DNA from: Trichoplax adhaerens
Lineage: Eukaryota > Placozoa > Uniplacotomia > Trichoplacea > Trichoplacidae
Direction: 5' to 3'
Length of the DNA stretch: 64,000 nt
NCBI RefSeq assembly: GCF_000150275.1
Contig: NW_002060943.1
Span: 13,034,836 to 13,098,835, forward strand
The notes beneath the pieces are model-generated. The model was not told where the DNA came from. It ran no database searches and saw nothing but the letters and a program-made list of their open reading frames with translations. Positions 1 to 12,704 of the stretch are shown one piece after another. Position numbers and translations under genes: made by a program. Within the stretch, counting starts at the first letter, position 1; each line of letters begins with the position of its first letter.

Positions 1-300
1 AATCCTTCTAGCCAAGGCCATCGTCTCTCGATTCCTAGACGATCGCTACTAGAATACCACACGTCGTCATCATGTCGTCTTTAGCCATGCTAGTTAACAG
101 TCATGGCGTAGACAAGAATGCTTCTTGCCTACTTGATCTTTTTCCTTTCTTCCTCCACCATCGCTTGATTGTAATACGATCCATTGGATCTTTCTCATCC
201 TATTTGTTGTTCATCATGCTTGTTGTTAGTCAGAAATCAGTTGCTAAAGTAACTCTCTTCTACCTATTGGAGTAGATACGATCGATTGTATTCCCCTTTC

Positions 301-598
301 ATCATCGATCATAACAAGGATGGAGAGTAGAATTCTCCATCGCAATCTCCACAGTGGATTTCTCCTTCCCCCCCCCTAAAAAAAAATCCCTCCGATCATG
401 TTTACGCTTCTGCCGAAGTAGTTCGATCGATGATGATTTTGACGTTGTAAAGTATCTCTAGCTTGAATAAATCATCGATCATAACAAGGATAGAGAGTAG
501 AATTCTCCATCGCAATCTCAACAGTGGATTTCTCCTGACTCGTTCGATCGATGATGATTTCCATGTTGTAAAGTATCTCTAGCTTGAATAATCATCGC
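301..598. repeat. Imperfect two-copy tandem repeat
   Basis: Two successive units begin with the same ~65 bases (301-365 and 471-535, only a few differences) and end with the same ~50 base tail (421-470 and 541-598). The first unit carries an extra ~50 bases with C- and A-runs. No coding potential is apparent. Confidence 0.85.
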
Positions 599-1860
599 TC
601 TACGATGACAACGGCCATCATCAAGAGCAGTCGTCGATCATGGCGATGATGGGGAGGTTTTGAAGGCAAAGGAAATCGCCAGCCATGACTTGATGCAGGC
701 TATTGCAACAGACGATCATCATCATCATCATCATGTCTTCCTACTTGGAGGACGATTGATGTCTTTTCCAATAATAGTGTCGACATATTCGGATGGCTGA
801 GACAGTGTATTCGAACACCTTGGCATGTTCCTATTCCTCTATTCCATGCGTAGACACATGACTGTGTAGGGTTGGATTTTCCAGCAATAGTGCTAAAAGG
901 TGTTGGTGCCATTTTAATCTTTCACGTCGCCATCTATAACTTTGCGCTTAGTAGGACGACAACGAATGCATTTCCAATAACATGACTGATAATCTCTTCA
1001 ACTTGAATCGTGTAGAGAGTCAATATCGTTGTCAAATCCAATTCATTTCACTGGTTATTTTTCCCATCATTAGTGTTGGAGGATAAGTTGGAATCCGTTA
1101 CGGCGATCGATCTGAAATCAGCCGTTGTAAAGGATGATGTCGATGATGATTATTTAGCCCATCTATCCTTTACTAACCCACGGAGATCCATCTTTCCTCT
1201 TGCTTTATTGTAGTGCCATCACTACTAGCATTTTCTTCATCCATAGCATCATCTTGCGGTGTAGAATAGCGCTGAAATAGAGATACATTGAATCCAGTCA
1301 TTCGGTCAATCCATTTTACATCAACCCGTTTTATCTCGGCTAAAAAAATATTTTGACAAATTTTTCCATCAGCATCAGATCGCTTGGTGCCTGATCATCT
1401 TGACACTCTAGGATGAACATCAACAATCGTCATCGCTGTTTGTTAGCGATGATGATCTTTCCCTGTTGATTCCTCCATACCATGACTGCAGTAATCATGT
1501 CAATTTGTAGAGTCGTTCCTGATGCCTAGAAGACGTTGCTCTGTCCTAGGCAAGATTGCCATTTTACTCTATCCAATCCATGACATAACCCTATCTGAAA
1601 TAGAGAAATCATTGACATGGAGATCTCCACCACTGCTTTTGTCGTTGATCGTTGGGATGGATTTCTGTTTTTACATGGAGCATGGCAATATTGAAAATGC
1701 AAAGTTCTTAACACATGCTTATCCATGACGCGTTTGTAGTAGACGATGGTCAATTTCAGGATGGATATCGGCAGGTTGAATGGCTAAATGATTAGTAACC
1801 GATGCCCAATAGTAGGCGAAAGATCGCCATTTTACCCTATCTAGTAGATGTTATTGACTC
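599..1860. other. Repeat-like non-coding DNA, no gene seen
   Basis: This stretch is less AT-rich than most of the window and enriched for GATCG, ATGATG and CCATC words. Short pieces (for example near 1,680-1,700) resemble the tandem array that starts at 1,861, so it is probably an older, eroded part of that array. Short open frames on both strands overlap each other and look random. Confidence 0.5.
714..734. repeat. (ATC)n microsatellite
   Basis: About seven uninterrupted ATC triplets inside a region already rich in ATGATG and GATC words. Confidence 0.9.
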
Positions 1861-2460
1861 ATACTGATCGACTACTATTTTGATAGTAGACAGTTGGGAT
1901 GGTCCGTTTCAGTTTTTTTCATGTGGCATAGCCACCGTTGAAATGGAAAACGATTTACCTCAGACGATCCACCGCTATCCTTTTAGTAGACAGTTGCGAT
2001 GGCTCATTTCAATTTTGATGGTAGCATAGCCATCATTAAATTGGAAAATGGTTTACCTCTCGGGTGATCCATTATTATCATTGTATTCATGACGGCTAGA
2101 ATGATCCATTTCAATTTTGACGATGGCTTAGCCATCGTTGAAATAGAAAACGATTTACCCCAAAAGATCCACTGCTATCCTTTTAGTAGATAGATGCCAT
2201 GATCCATTTCAATTTTGATGGTGGCATAGCTATCGTTAAATTGGAAAACGGTTTACCTCTCGGATGATCCATTACTATCATTGTATTAATGACGGCTAGG
2301 ATGATCCATTTCAATTTTGATGGTGGCATAGCCATCGTTGAAATGGAAAACGATTTACCCCAGATGATCCACTGCTATCCTTTTAGTAGACAGTTGCGAT
2401 GGTTCATTTCAACTTTGATGGTAGCATAGCTATCGTTGAAAATGATTTTACATCGGATGA
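1861..2460. repeat. Dimeric higher-order tandem repeat
   Basis: About six ~100 bp monomers in which two types alternate. Type A contains a GTTGAAATGGAAAACGATTT-like core followed by a CACTGCTATCC segment. Type B contains an ATTAAATTGGAAAACGGTTT-like core followed by an ATTATCATTGTATT segment. The A-B dimer of ~200 bp repeats about three times: A near 1,880, 2,097 and 2,291; B near 1,981, 2,191 and 2,391. Each monomer carries a GATGGTGGCATAGCCATC-like inverted motif. Confidence 0.8.
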
Positions 2461-4288
2461 TCCATTTGTTTGCGCTATTCGGTTCGACATTTTTGAGTCT
2501 GATAGGTGGCCATACCAATCGATTGATAAAAGATAGAGTAGCTACGATACCAAATCAGATAGTTTTCCTTGCTGTAGTCGGTTTATTGGATCGAGGTAAT
2601 CTTGCCGTTGATAGTCAACACTCTCTCATGGATGAGAACGATTTTGTCCGCTAGAGGATACTGCTACCGAATAGCAACTATCAGAGAATTTTCTTTGCAG
2701 ATCAGGACGATTCTATAAGCGCCCATCGGCAGGAATTCTTCCGCTTTTGATAACCTTAGGAAAGGATCCTGACGAAGGCCAATTCATGTCGATTATACGT
2801 ATAACTAGAACTGATTTAGTCAAAAGCTTGGAACAACTGAAATCTGAGTTCAGTAATTCGTACCAGCAATGGCTGAGAATTGAATCATTTTTCTTTTTCG
2901 AAATTCATTCTGATAGACTAGTGATACTTCTACATCATTCAAGGTCAGGGTTTAAATTGATTTAGTTTTGAAAAATTTCTCATCTGCTGTAAGTCATTGG
3001 ACATCTCCTGTTAGCCGTTAAAGTAAATATCTTCCATTAATCTGATTCAATTTACGCCTGGCCAACGTTTGCTTTCAAACGAATCAATTCTAAAGATTTT
3101 TTGCAATGGTTGTTTATCAACTATGGATTAGCGTAGTTAATTTAATTTAAAGACCGTTTTTACAAAGTTGTTTAGAATCAGAACAGTGAACAGCGATCCA
3201 GAATTTACCCGAACTGTTCTTGAATCCTAAGTTTTTCCTCTATAACTATATCAATTGATGATCAACGCTGTCCTTAATGGCCCTTAGCATACCGATCGAT
3301 GGACTATGCTTATTCTTTCTAAAACTACTGTACAAGAGTAATCTCGCTGAGCAAGAATATCAACACTCGGGTCCTTTTTGCCACCATGGCACATGATTTT
3401 CACACTTAAAATAATAAAAATAGCCATCTTGTAATGCTTAATAATTAATTATTAAAGCATCAATCGATAGCGTCTGCCGTCTATACAGAGGATCGATATT
3501 ATTAATTCCAATTTTATCCTCAGTACTGCATAATCAATGCCTGATAGTTATTGCTTAGACAGGGTACCGTATAGTGCTCATAGGCAATTGATTTCATGAA
3601 GAGGAAAGTACTTGTGTTGTGGCGCATTAAATTCCATCGAGGGAATGAGGGAAGAAAACGTAATTGGATACCGGCTAAAGACTTCACGATGACATCAATT
3701 TTATTCCTATTGATGTAATCCTTTCTTTCACACAAGAATAGATGGGCAATGTTGATGATATCCTATTTGAAAGAACTACAATTAAATACAGACTGTGCGA
3801 CGCAATGGGATGTTACAATAATTAATGTATAAACACGCCATTAATCACTATCCACTATTGCAATCAGACCAGCCTGAATGATCTATTGATCCCAATGTTT
3901 GCATTTGATCAACTTGATTGCCTTGTCAGGCTATTCGCCAATCTCGATTGTTTAGTCAAAGGAATTTCTAGACACTTTGGTTCATGGATTTTGATGAGAC
4001 TTTCTATCCGTCTACTATCTTAATTAGACAGTATCCTTCTCGTCTCCTTGTGACTTTCCCAGCTTTTTTACTATTACATGAGGGCTGACGATCCTAATTG
4101 GCTTTGAACATCATCTACCGGTTGTGCAAGTTATGATTGAAAGATTTCCCCTTCACTTTATAGACGAATACGTGAATAGTTTTACCTCGATTAAATTATC
4201 CATCAATCCACCTCTTATTACTGTAAAGTAACTTTCGTATTAAATATTGTTTTCTTAATAATTGAAATGTTATTTTCATAATTTTCAG
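2461..4288. other. Upstream region of striatin; no assigned exon
   Basis: The N-terminal exon of striatin should lie upstream of 4,289 on this strand, but I found no frame encoding the conserved first coiled-coil segment here. One stretch is coding-like: after an acceptor-like TTTGCAG at about 2,700, a frame is open to 2,965 and includes the peptide piece DPDEGQFMSIIRITRTDLV. A second frame is also open over its first part, and I do not recognise the peptide, so I do not call an exon. Confidence 0.4.
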
Positions 4289-7200
4289 GGTCGCATCGCA
4301 TTTCTTCAAGGAGAACGCCGAGCTCAAGAAAACTTAAAAAATGATTTAGTAAGAAGAATTAAAATGCTGGAATACGCCCTCAAACAAGAGAGGTTCGTCA
4401 ACGTTGATGACAGTCTTGAACTAGTTGTAGTTTTAAAAACTTTCGTTGTTTCTCTTTGTAGCCAATACAAGGAGTACAGTGTTAGTTTACTCAAGTATAA
4501 TTGACCTATCAGTAGTCTTGGGTAGCGCTATTTCAAAATGAAGATAAATGTCCTATAGCTTTTGCAATACATAGTTTAGTAATAAGAGACTGTTGGATAA
4601 CTATTCCTAATACCTCTTTGACTACATTTATAATAGGACAAAATTCCATAAATTAAAATACGGGACAGATCTAAAATTTGAGGATAGCAAAGCCGATGCA
4701 GTAGCCAACGAGGAAGAGAAAAATGGTAACAATTAAACTCTCGTTAGAAAATTGCATATGATCGATATTTGCAATTATTACCCGTTCTTCTTTGTATAAA
4801 ATCAAAGTATTGTATCCTAGTAATGATGTTAGAATTGCTTATTAATGGGAGGATGTAGAAAACTTCTAGATTGACCTTAGAGAGTATATCACATCAAGTC
4901 TATATTGATATTATGTTGAACGATGACAATTTAAAATACTTGCAGTTGCTACCTAATTTATTAGAACACTTAAATAGAGCTAAAGGTTAAAATACACATC
5001 CTCCTAAAGCTGTATAAAGGATGAAAATACTTTAAAAATTAAATTTCTCATACCTTCATTAAAACGACAACGATAATTGAAATTACATGCAGTGACTACC
5101 AAACTTATTAAACATTTAAGTAAAACTAAAGGTTGAATCACACATCCACCTAAAGCTGTAAAAATGATGAAAATACTGTGCTAATTGCATTTCTCATGCT
5201 TTAATTTTACTAGCTGGTCCATTACCGAACGAAGAAATCGGAGATTTAACTTGGAGACAAGGAAGACAATTGCTCAGACAGTAAGTTAATTCATTTCCTT
5301 TAATCATATCAAGCAGATTGGCTCAGAAAGGCTACAGAATGATCTGATAATGTAATCTTCATAAGCAATTACTATGTAAGGTGTGAGATTACTGTACTGA
5401 GACTGAGAGATTATGTTATTATCTCTAGCCTTAAAATGGGTCAGGTTGTCAATGAAGTCTTGTGAACTTAGTTTGAGCCATTTATCTATCTTATGTGCTT
5501 AATAGCATACTACTAGACATAGTATCACTATTATACGCGTATGCTTACTGAAAGAATTTCGTCGGTACGTCATAAAAGTGACCGCTGTAATATGCATCAC
5601 CATTTACCTTACAGATATTTACATGAAATTGGCTATACAGACACGATTCTAGAAGTTAGATCAGCACGAGTACGTTCTTTAATGGATCATTTGTCATTCG
5701 GGAAAGCTACTTCTGCGGCCAAAGATGAAAGTAACAAGGGAAAACCAGAAGCATCCAGAAAATTAAACGAAACCCAGCCAAGGTACAACGAGCATGACAT
5801 GGAATGAATTGCATACCCGTAACAAGCGATGATAAATAGGATTCAGAATTCACACTTGCTTGTTGTTTACGTGATATGCAGTTCTACCCATAAGATAAAT
5901 ACGATGTATCGTTAATAATTCATTTGTGTAATAGTTACGATAGAGCCGACAACATGATTGCAGCAGACGATGAAAGTGCTGGAGCCGAAGACGCAATTAT
6001 GTCAGAGTTCAATTTTCTTGCTATTGAAGGTACATATATACTCGATATTGAAATGTAGCCGATTTAGAAGCGATGGAAATCAATTCCAGCTTCAAACTGC
6101 GCCTAAATTTGCTAAATATTATACAGTGTAATTAAACTATACATGACATATATTCTTTCTTACCGAATTAGACGACTCTGAAGAAAATGGAGCAACATAC
6201 TTTGAAGAAGGAGGCAACGATGATGATGACAACGTTGATGGCCTACCTACTTCATCTGATGATATCATGTTTGATAACAGTAAAGATGCATCGATAGCAT
6301 TTATGCGTACTGCTGAAAGTGGTACAGACGATAGTATGATAACCATAATAGAAGATGCTATGGCTGTCAGCCCAGAAGAAGCTGCTGCTAGAGCGTTAGA
6401 TGAATTCAACTTTCTAGTTGCAGAGGATAATGAAATTGAAGCTGATGAATCTACAGCTGACAAAAATGCTGCAAAAAATCGTAGCGAAAAATTAGGCTTA
6501 GGTAATTTAGAAATGCAATCTGAATGGAACGTTGATGCATCAGCAATCGAAAAGTTGAAAGAGCAATACAAAAAGGAAAGAAAATCAAAGAAAGTTTTAA
6601 AACGTTAGTTATAGTAGTTAATGCTTACGGTAGTTCTATCTTAATTAGCAATGAGTCCATACAGCTTAGAAAATTTCGAATTGTAGTCCTGCTCGTACAC
6701 TCTTTTAAAGTAAATCACAAACGTTATTATTCTTTAGGACCTACAAGATCGTCGTTACAAGCAATGCTTGTCAATCTAGGAGAAGATGAAGGTTCCTTCT
6801 CATCAAAAGGATTCGGTGGCCCAGGCGGTGACTTTGGTAATCCAGATATGGAACAACCTGGATTACGAGGTGTTAGACCGTTTTCTGCTAGTAAACCAAT
6901 TGTTCTTGGTGATGAATCTGTCGAGGGTGCAATTAGTTTAGGCGATTTAGCTGGTCTTTCGATATCCAATGAAGCTGAAGCTCTCAACAACGAGGTAGAA
7001 CCATCAAAAATTATTTTCTTAATTTTGAAGGCGACTATCATGATATTATAAAAGCTCATTCGTATGTCAATTTGGTATTGGTAAACTCATTTTTACATAC
7101 TTACATTTACTATATAGTCTGCGTCTTCCGGAATAATGCCTCAACATAAAACTTGGACCTTAAAATATACCCTCAGAAGGTCAGCTTCTTGTGTAGTAAT

Positions 7201-8884
7201 ACTAAAAGTTAAATCTACAGATGTGAACATTAATTTAATCTTATTCTTTTTAAATATTTTGCGAGTAGTCATTTCGATTGTGTTCGGTCGTTAGCATTTC
7301 ATCCTTACGAGAATTTATTAGTATCGGCATCGGATGATCAAACGTTGAAATTATGGAATTTGCAACAAAAAGGGTCTAAAAGGTAAATTAACGTGAATTT
7401 TGTAACCTGTGTTTAGCGATTGATGATCAATCTTACCAGTTACGATCCCATTGAAGACATGTATTATCTTCTTCTAGGAATATGCAACCTGAAATTGAGC
7501 CACTTTATACGTATCGTGGCCATAGGTAATTGACTGCAGTTTCTGTAAACTACTTTAGTTGTTATTGTTACTATCTAATTACGGCTTACTGGATTGCACT
7601 CGTTTCACTATACGATGTTTTTAAATTTGCCCTACTTTATCATTTTAATAGGGGTGCCATTTTATGCACTACCATTTCCTCTTCTGGAGATACAGTCTAT
7701 AGTGGCAGCACGGATGGCGAAATAAAATGCTGGTCACTTCCTTCCATTGAAAGCGATCCATACGACAGCTTTGGTAACTAATTTTCTGTTGATAGATTAT
7801 CATTAAAAAGTTGATCAGTCTGTAATGGCTATAGCTAACGTTATCCTATTGGGCTGCTAGACCCTAGAATAGAAAAGGGAGCTTTGTCAGGGCATACAAA
7901 TGCGGTCTGGAGTATTGCCGTACATCCCGATAGTGAACACATTATTTCATGTTCTGCCGACGGTACCTGTAAACTGTGGAGACCTGGCACCCTAGCCACA
8001 CCTTTGATCGCTACTTTTACTGCAAATGAAGGTATTAAATCATGACATAGACAGATCGTGCCATTGTAAGTATCTACTCTGTATCTAATTTACTCAATCG
8101 CAATCATTCTATAGATGATGGGATGCCAACGTCAGTTACGTTTTTACGTAATGACTGTAATCAAATGGCTGTATCCTACACTTCTTCGCAAACTATTATA
8201 TTTGATTTACATACTGCAAAGCCAATTCTGCGCCTTAATTGCGCTCAAAGCTATGGTAAGATGATTTCCCAATTATATACTCTTATCCAAATTATTTTAG
8301 AAATATTTTCTTAATTGTATCTCTAAAACGTGTAAACTAATCACAACTTCTTGTTATCACAGATGGCACTTTAAAATCTCAGATAAATAAAATTACCTCC
8401 CACCCAACCTTACCTTTACTTATCACTGGCCATGAAGATCGATTCATACGCTTCTTTGATACAAACAGTTGTAAGCTTTTCTGAACTATAATATTTATCC
8501 TATGTTGATCTGTATTGAGTTCTATTTATTGCCATTTGCTAGCTCAATTGGTTCATTCTATAACTGCGCATATGGATGCTGTAACAAGTTTAGCGATTGA
8601 TCCTAATGGATTGTATTTGATTTCAGGAAGTATGTTGGTAGACATCAAATGTGCTAGATTGCATTATTTAGTAGTAATTGACGATTTGATATCATTGCCA
8701 TTGTGTCACACTAGGTCATGACTGTTCGATACGCCTGTGGAATATAGAGAGGAAAAGTTGCATTCAAGAAATGACTGCACATCGTCGAAAATTTGACGAA
8801 TCTGTGCATGATGTCGCGTTTCATCCATCCAAACCCTTCGTCGCTAGCTCTGGCGCTGACTCTGTCGTAAAAGTCTATGTTTAA
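4289..8884 (+). CDS. STRN: Striatin family scaffold protein (5' exon missing)
   Basis: Striatins are regulatory B''' subunits of PP2A and the scaffold of the STRIPAK complex. Sixteen exons are visible: 4289-4392, 4637-4725, 5214-5280, 5615-5782, 5944-6029, 6172-6603, 6738-6994, 7118-7179, 7269-7382, 7478-7525, 7652-7773, 7861-8031, 8115-8255, 8363-8470, 8543-8629, 8715-8884. All junctions are GT-AG, and the exons sum to 2,226 nt in one frame (741 aa plus stop). The first exon encodes the coiled coil (RIAFLQGERRAQENLKNDLV). Exon 4 has the YLHEIGYTDTILEVRSARVR segment, exons 6-7 have acidic linkers and the MLVNLGEDE motif, and a WD40 domain fills about residues 401-741 and ends in the family-typical KVYV-stop. 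The N-terminal segment with the first part of the coiled coil is absent from the window or too diverged for me to see. The gene resembles STRN, STRN3 and STRN4 equally, so the symbol denotes the family. Confidence 0.95.
4930..5212. repeat. Tandem duplication inside a striatin intron
   Basis: Two ~130 bp copies (about 4,930-5,060 and 5,080-5,212) share blocks such as CCTAAAGCTGTA...GATGAAAATACT and TTTCTCAT. The second copy ends at the acceptor of the exon starting at 5,214, so the duplication may have supplied part of that splice site's polypyrimidine context. Confidence 0.75.
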
Positions 8885-10006
8885 TAATGATTCGAAATTA
8901 CTGTATATACCGTATTCAAACTAAATTTCTATAACTTTGTATGTTTTGACTTTGCAATAATATTATATATATAACTAATAACTCCATGTTATCGGAGCTT
9001 TGCAATTTAAACACAACCGGAATAATAAGCGGACTAGATTATAAAAATTTTTATGTATGATAATGTACTAGATTGTACAGTTGCCACTCGACAGATTGTT
9101 GTCTTGAGATTGTAAGTCCATATTTTATGAAATGTTGTTGCTGTCGTCATTTTTAATACGGTTATCCAAATTGTTTATGTCAAATTTTTGCACGTTTAGA
9201 AAGTATTGGAACCTTTTCTTTTCCAAGATGTACAAATTACTTTTTTGTTTAATGTGCTCTACGCTAAAATTTATCATGATATTACCAACGTGGTTAACAT
9301 TTCAGTATTAACATTGGAATGAGCTGGAAATGTTGGCTGCGTCGTCAAAAGAAGAAGAGAAAATGGTTAGGGAAAGATTTTTTAATTGTCATTATGAAAT
9401 TACAACTACGCCTTATTGCTCCTAAATTACGAATCGATTGTCACAGTGCATTTATGATAATAAATTTTTGACGCGTTTATTTCGTATACTCTTCCATGAA
9501 AATCCTAGGAATTGTATTAAGCATGTATAATAATACAGTTTCCTCTATAGCTGCACATGTTCCTGTATAATTTTAGCAATGTAATAGCTATGGAGAAGGC
9601 TTTTTACCTTGCAATCAAGTTATGTCATTGTGTCATAATTATGATAATTTACTGGTATAATAGAATTCAATTTTCTTTTTTGATTTGTTGCTTACCACTG
9701 TGAATTGGCTGATTTAATTTACTTTTTAAGATTGCTGAAAATGGTTGTAGCCCGCTATTGCAGCTCTACTTGTGGCTATATACCTGTACGTACGTGGAAT
9801 ATTGTTGAATAGATGAATCACAAAAGTATAAGGAGATTGTTGAATGAATAAATGCAAACTATACGTTCTCAAATGGAAGGATTAATCATTGGAGCGATTG
9901 TTCTTGGTGTCTCGTTATGCATTGCCAGTACTAATTCAGTAAAGATTGCATTTTAATTTAGTTATTAGCCTTCGATGCTATCATTATTTTAAATCGCACT
10001 ATTGTC
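8885..10006. other. Striatin 3' region and intergenic DNA
   Basis: AT-rich sequence with no gene that I can support. Short in-frame pieces exist: an ATG at about 9,333 followed by an Ala/Ser/Lys/Glu-rich 12-codon stretch before a GT; an AG-preceded piece from about 9,731; and an ATG at about 9,877 leading a hydrophobic stretch. I could not join them into a convincing gene. Confidence 0.4.
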
Positions 10007-10616
10007 GCAGTCAACTGTACGTTTACAGCATTTCAAATAGAATTAGACTGTACATAGCAATCAATTAATGAGCTAGGATTTCGTTAAAGTATTATAATTT
10101 CATTTTTTCATGACGGATTTTTAATATCAATGCAACCTAGCTCAAACGCGTACTGTAGGAGCTAGCTAAGAGCATGGGCTAATAGCCAAAGATACCTGAT
10201 TATTGCATATGTTGCAGAATTGACAGTAAAGTCAATGCTCCTACGCCACCGCAGTCAATTGTACGTTTACAACGTTTCAAATAGAATTAGGCTGTATACA
10301 GCAATCAGTTAATGTGCTAGGATTCGTTAATCCATTATGCTGTAATTCCATTTTTTCATGACGGATTTTTAATATCAATGCAACCTTGCTCATACACGTA
10401 CTGTAGGAGCTAGCTAAGAGCATCGGCTAACAGCCAAAGATACCTGATTATCGCATATACGAGCAATCAGTTAATGTGCTAGGATTTCGTTAAAGCATTA
10501 TAATTCCATTTTTCACGACGGATTTTTAATATCAATGCAACCTAGCTCATACGCGTACTGTAGGAGCTAGCTAAGAGCATGGGCTAATAGCTAAAGATAC
10601 CTGATTATTGCATAAA
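10007..10616. repeat. Intergenic tandem repeat, ~244 bp unit
   Basis: Three copies. Unit 1 starts at 10,007, unit 2 at 10,251, and unit 3 at about 10,459 and lacks the first part. Shared blocks include CATGACGGATTTTTAATATC, CGTACTGTAGGAGCTAGC and CCAAAGATACCTGATTAT. The copies are highly similar, so the amplification is fairly recent. Confidence 0.9.
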
Positions 10617-12704
10617 TATATTACCGAATTAACTGTAAACTGTAAAGTCAATATTGACCCCTAAGGCAATAAGGTTTTTCGTGCAAACTAGAACAATCAC
10701 CCTCTTAGTATGCCATACGGTGATGATCTAGCATCTATGCATCCGATGGTGTTATTTATGCCACTTCTATTCATTCTCACCTAATCCAAGCCAAAAATCG
10801 AGCAGAGCTCTGCAGGAACTCTGCACAGCTAACCTTCTTACAAGAGATTGCACATTCTACATGATTAGACATACAAATTAGAGTAATTTTCTACACAAGC
10901 AATTTCAAAGCCTATTTGCTATTTCAACTCTCTTTTAAAGCGTTAATTGGTTGATTTAAGTACAATTTTCTCGATTATAACCATGTTGAAGAGAGAGGGG
11001 AAGCATTTATGATGAAGAGAAATGTCAGCAATACGTCATAGTGTAATATATAGGGTATCATAAACATTACTACTGACTCAGTACTAATCTTGAATTTGTG
11101 CTGATTCACATTGAAATCTTATACTCTTTGACTATAGCAACTGGATCAGTTGTATTCGACCATACAAATTGCTGTTACTTTGAGTCATTCCCTTTTTCTG
11201 CAGTCAAGCAGTTCTTGTTGTCATTACGACGGTGAAGTCAAAATGTCTCCAGCTTGCTTAGCTATATAGTCGATGAATAATGAAATTGCGAGGTAAGAAA
11301 AAGGAAATAGGCTGTTATCCACCATGAACAGTAATCTACAGTTAGTTACAGTATAATGGTAGTGTTCTATTTATAGAAACTCTTCATACTTTTCATTCTT
11401 TGCCAATTATAAATCAATAATAATGTCTACTACAGCTTGTCCGTTCTTATCCACTATGGACACCAAGCTACCCCACTCTTGATTTTAGTACTATAGTATT
11501 TACTACTTTATAGAGAGAAGCTTTTAATACTTCCTATCGTTGGCCAACTTTAAATCAATTTCTAAATATAAAAGTTAAGCCACAGTATATATCAGCCAAA
11601 TAATCGTCTTTCTGTTGACAAGAGAGAGTTGCTGATGACAACTGCTCTGCAATCCTTTGGAAGTATTATAGTTATTAAAGATACGCTATACACGTACCTA
11701 TTAGCATTAATAGCAGACAAGAAACAGCATTTCTACTGTAATTTAGACTTGACTTTGTGCTTAAATTATGTCTGGTTGATGACTATGACACCTTTACGTG
11801 CTTTTTATGATAATTGTAGATGAAACCCTGAATTGAGTATAGATCTGAAATACTGATTACAAACTATCAAGGAGATGATGGAGGTAGGTTAACTTCTCGA
11901 AGCTTAACTCAAGCATTTATACCGCTCTATTCTGTTACAATCTTCAATTATAAATATAGCAATATGCTCAACATGCTAACAGGAATGTAGATATCCTTAT
12001 CAAAAAGAAAGTTATTTGTAATATGCAATTTAAATATCAACCCCTACAGTACAGTACAGTAACAATCGATAAACATGTCGATAAAGTTATGTTTAATGAT
12101 TGTAGAGTAGCACATAGCAAGAGTTGATCAGTTCTGCTCTCTGTAGCAAAATGTTTTCCCACTCTCCTAGACTACTTTCGTTGTGAATTTTCTACAAAAC
12201 TCCTCAGAGCCTGATGCACGAGCATGTCGATTAGACGGTGCCAGTCATCATCATCAGACAGTTATTGTTTACAAGTAGATCTATTGATCTTAATTACTTT
12301 ATTAGTATACATCAAATTGAGATATCAATAGCAATAATGATATCTTTCCGTGTACATTCTAAAAAGGCAGTAATTTTACGGTTACATAGGAGCTATCCCA
12401 TAAACTCCATCCGAAACATGGACAAGCTATCGACAAGGAATCCAAACAGCAAGATCAACAATATGCTAATTATCACACTAGATATCGTCCTCCGTTTCTG
12501 CATAACATACCTCCTCCATCTTTTACAATACTAAGGCCTCCTACTCTCCACGGTAAAATGTTGTACTGTATACTTGAAATGTTACATGGTATTAAATGTG
12601 CGATCTAATATTACATGAAACATCATTAGCAAAGGTTGTTTGTATTACAGAAGAAAAATAAAGTTGTATGTTATCATTTACTGATACTAGAAAAGAGTGC
12701 TGCC
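10617..12704. other. Intergenic DNA before the 12.7 kb gene
   Basis: No supported gene. A degenerate duplication of ~130 bp is visible around 11,350-11,575 (shared pieces TGCCAATTATAAATCAAT and GGCCAACTTTAAATCAAT). Around 12,380-12,530 both strands carry short hydrophobic frames, which cannot both be real. An acceptor-like TTTGTATTACAG ends at about 12,649, so the next gene may have a 5' UTR exon upstream. Confidence 0.4.

Noticed and set aside
2436-2654. 72-codon frame near the end of the higher-order array
   Set aside because: It begins inside repeat sequence and has no recognisable protein features.
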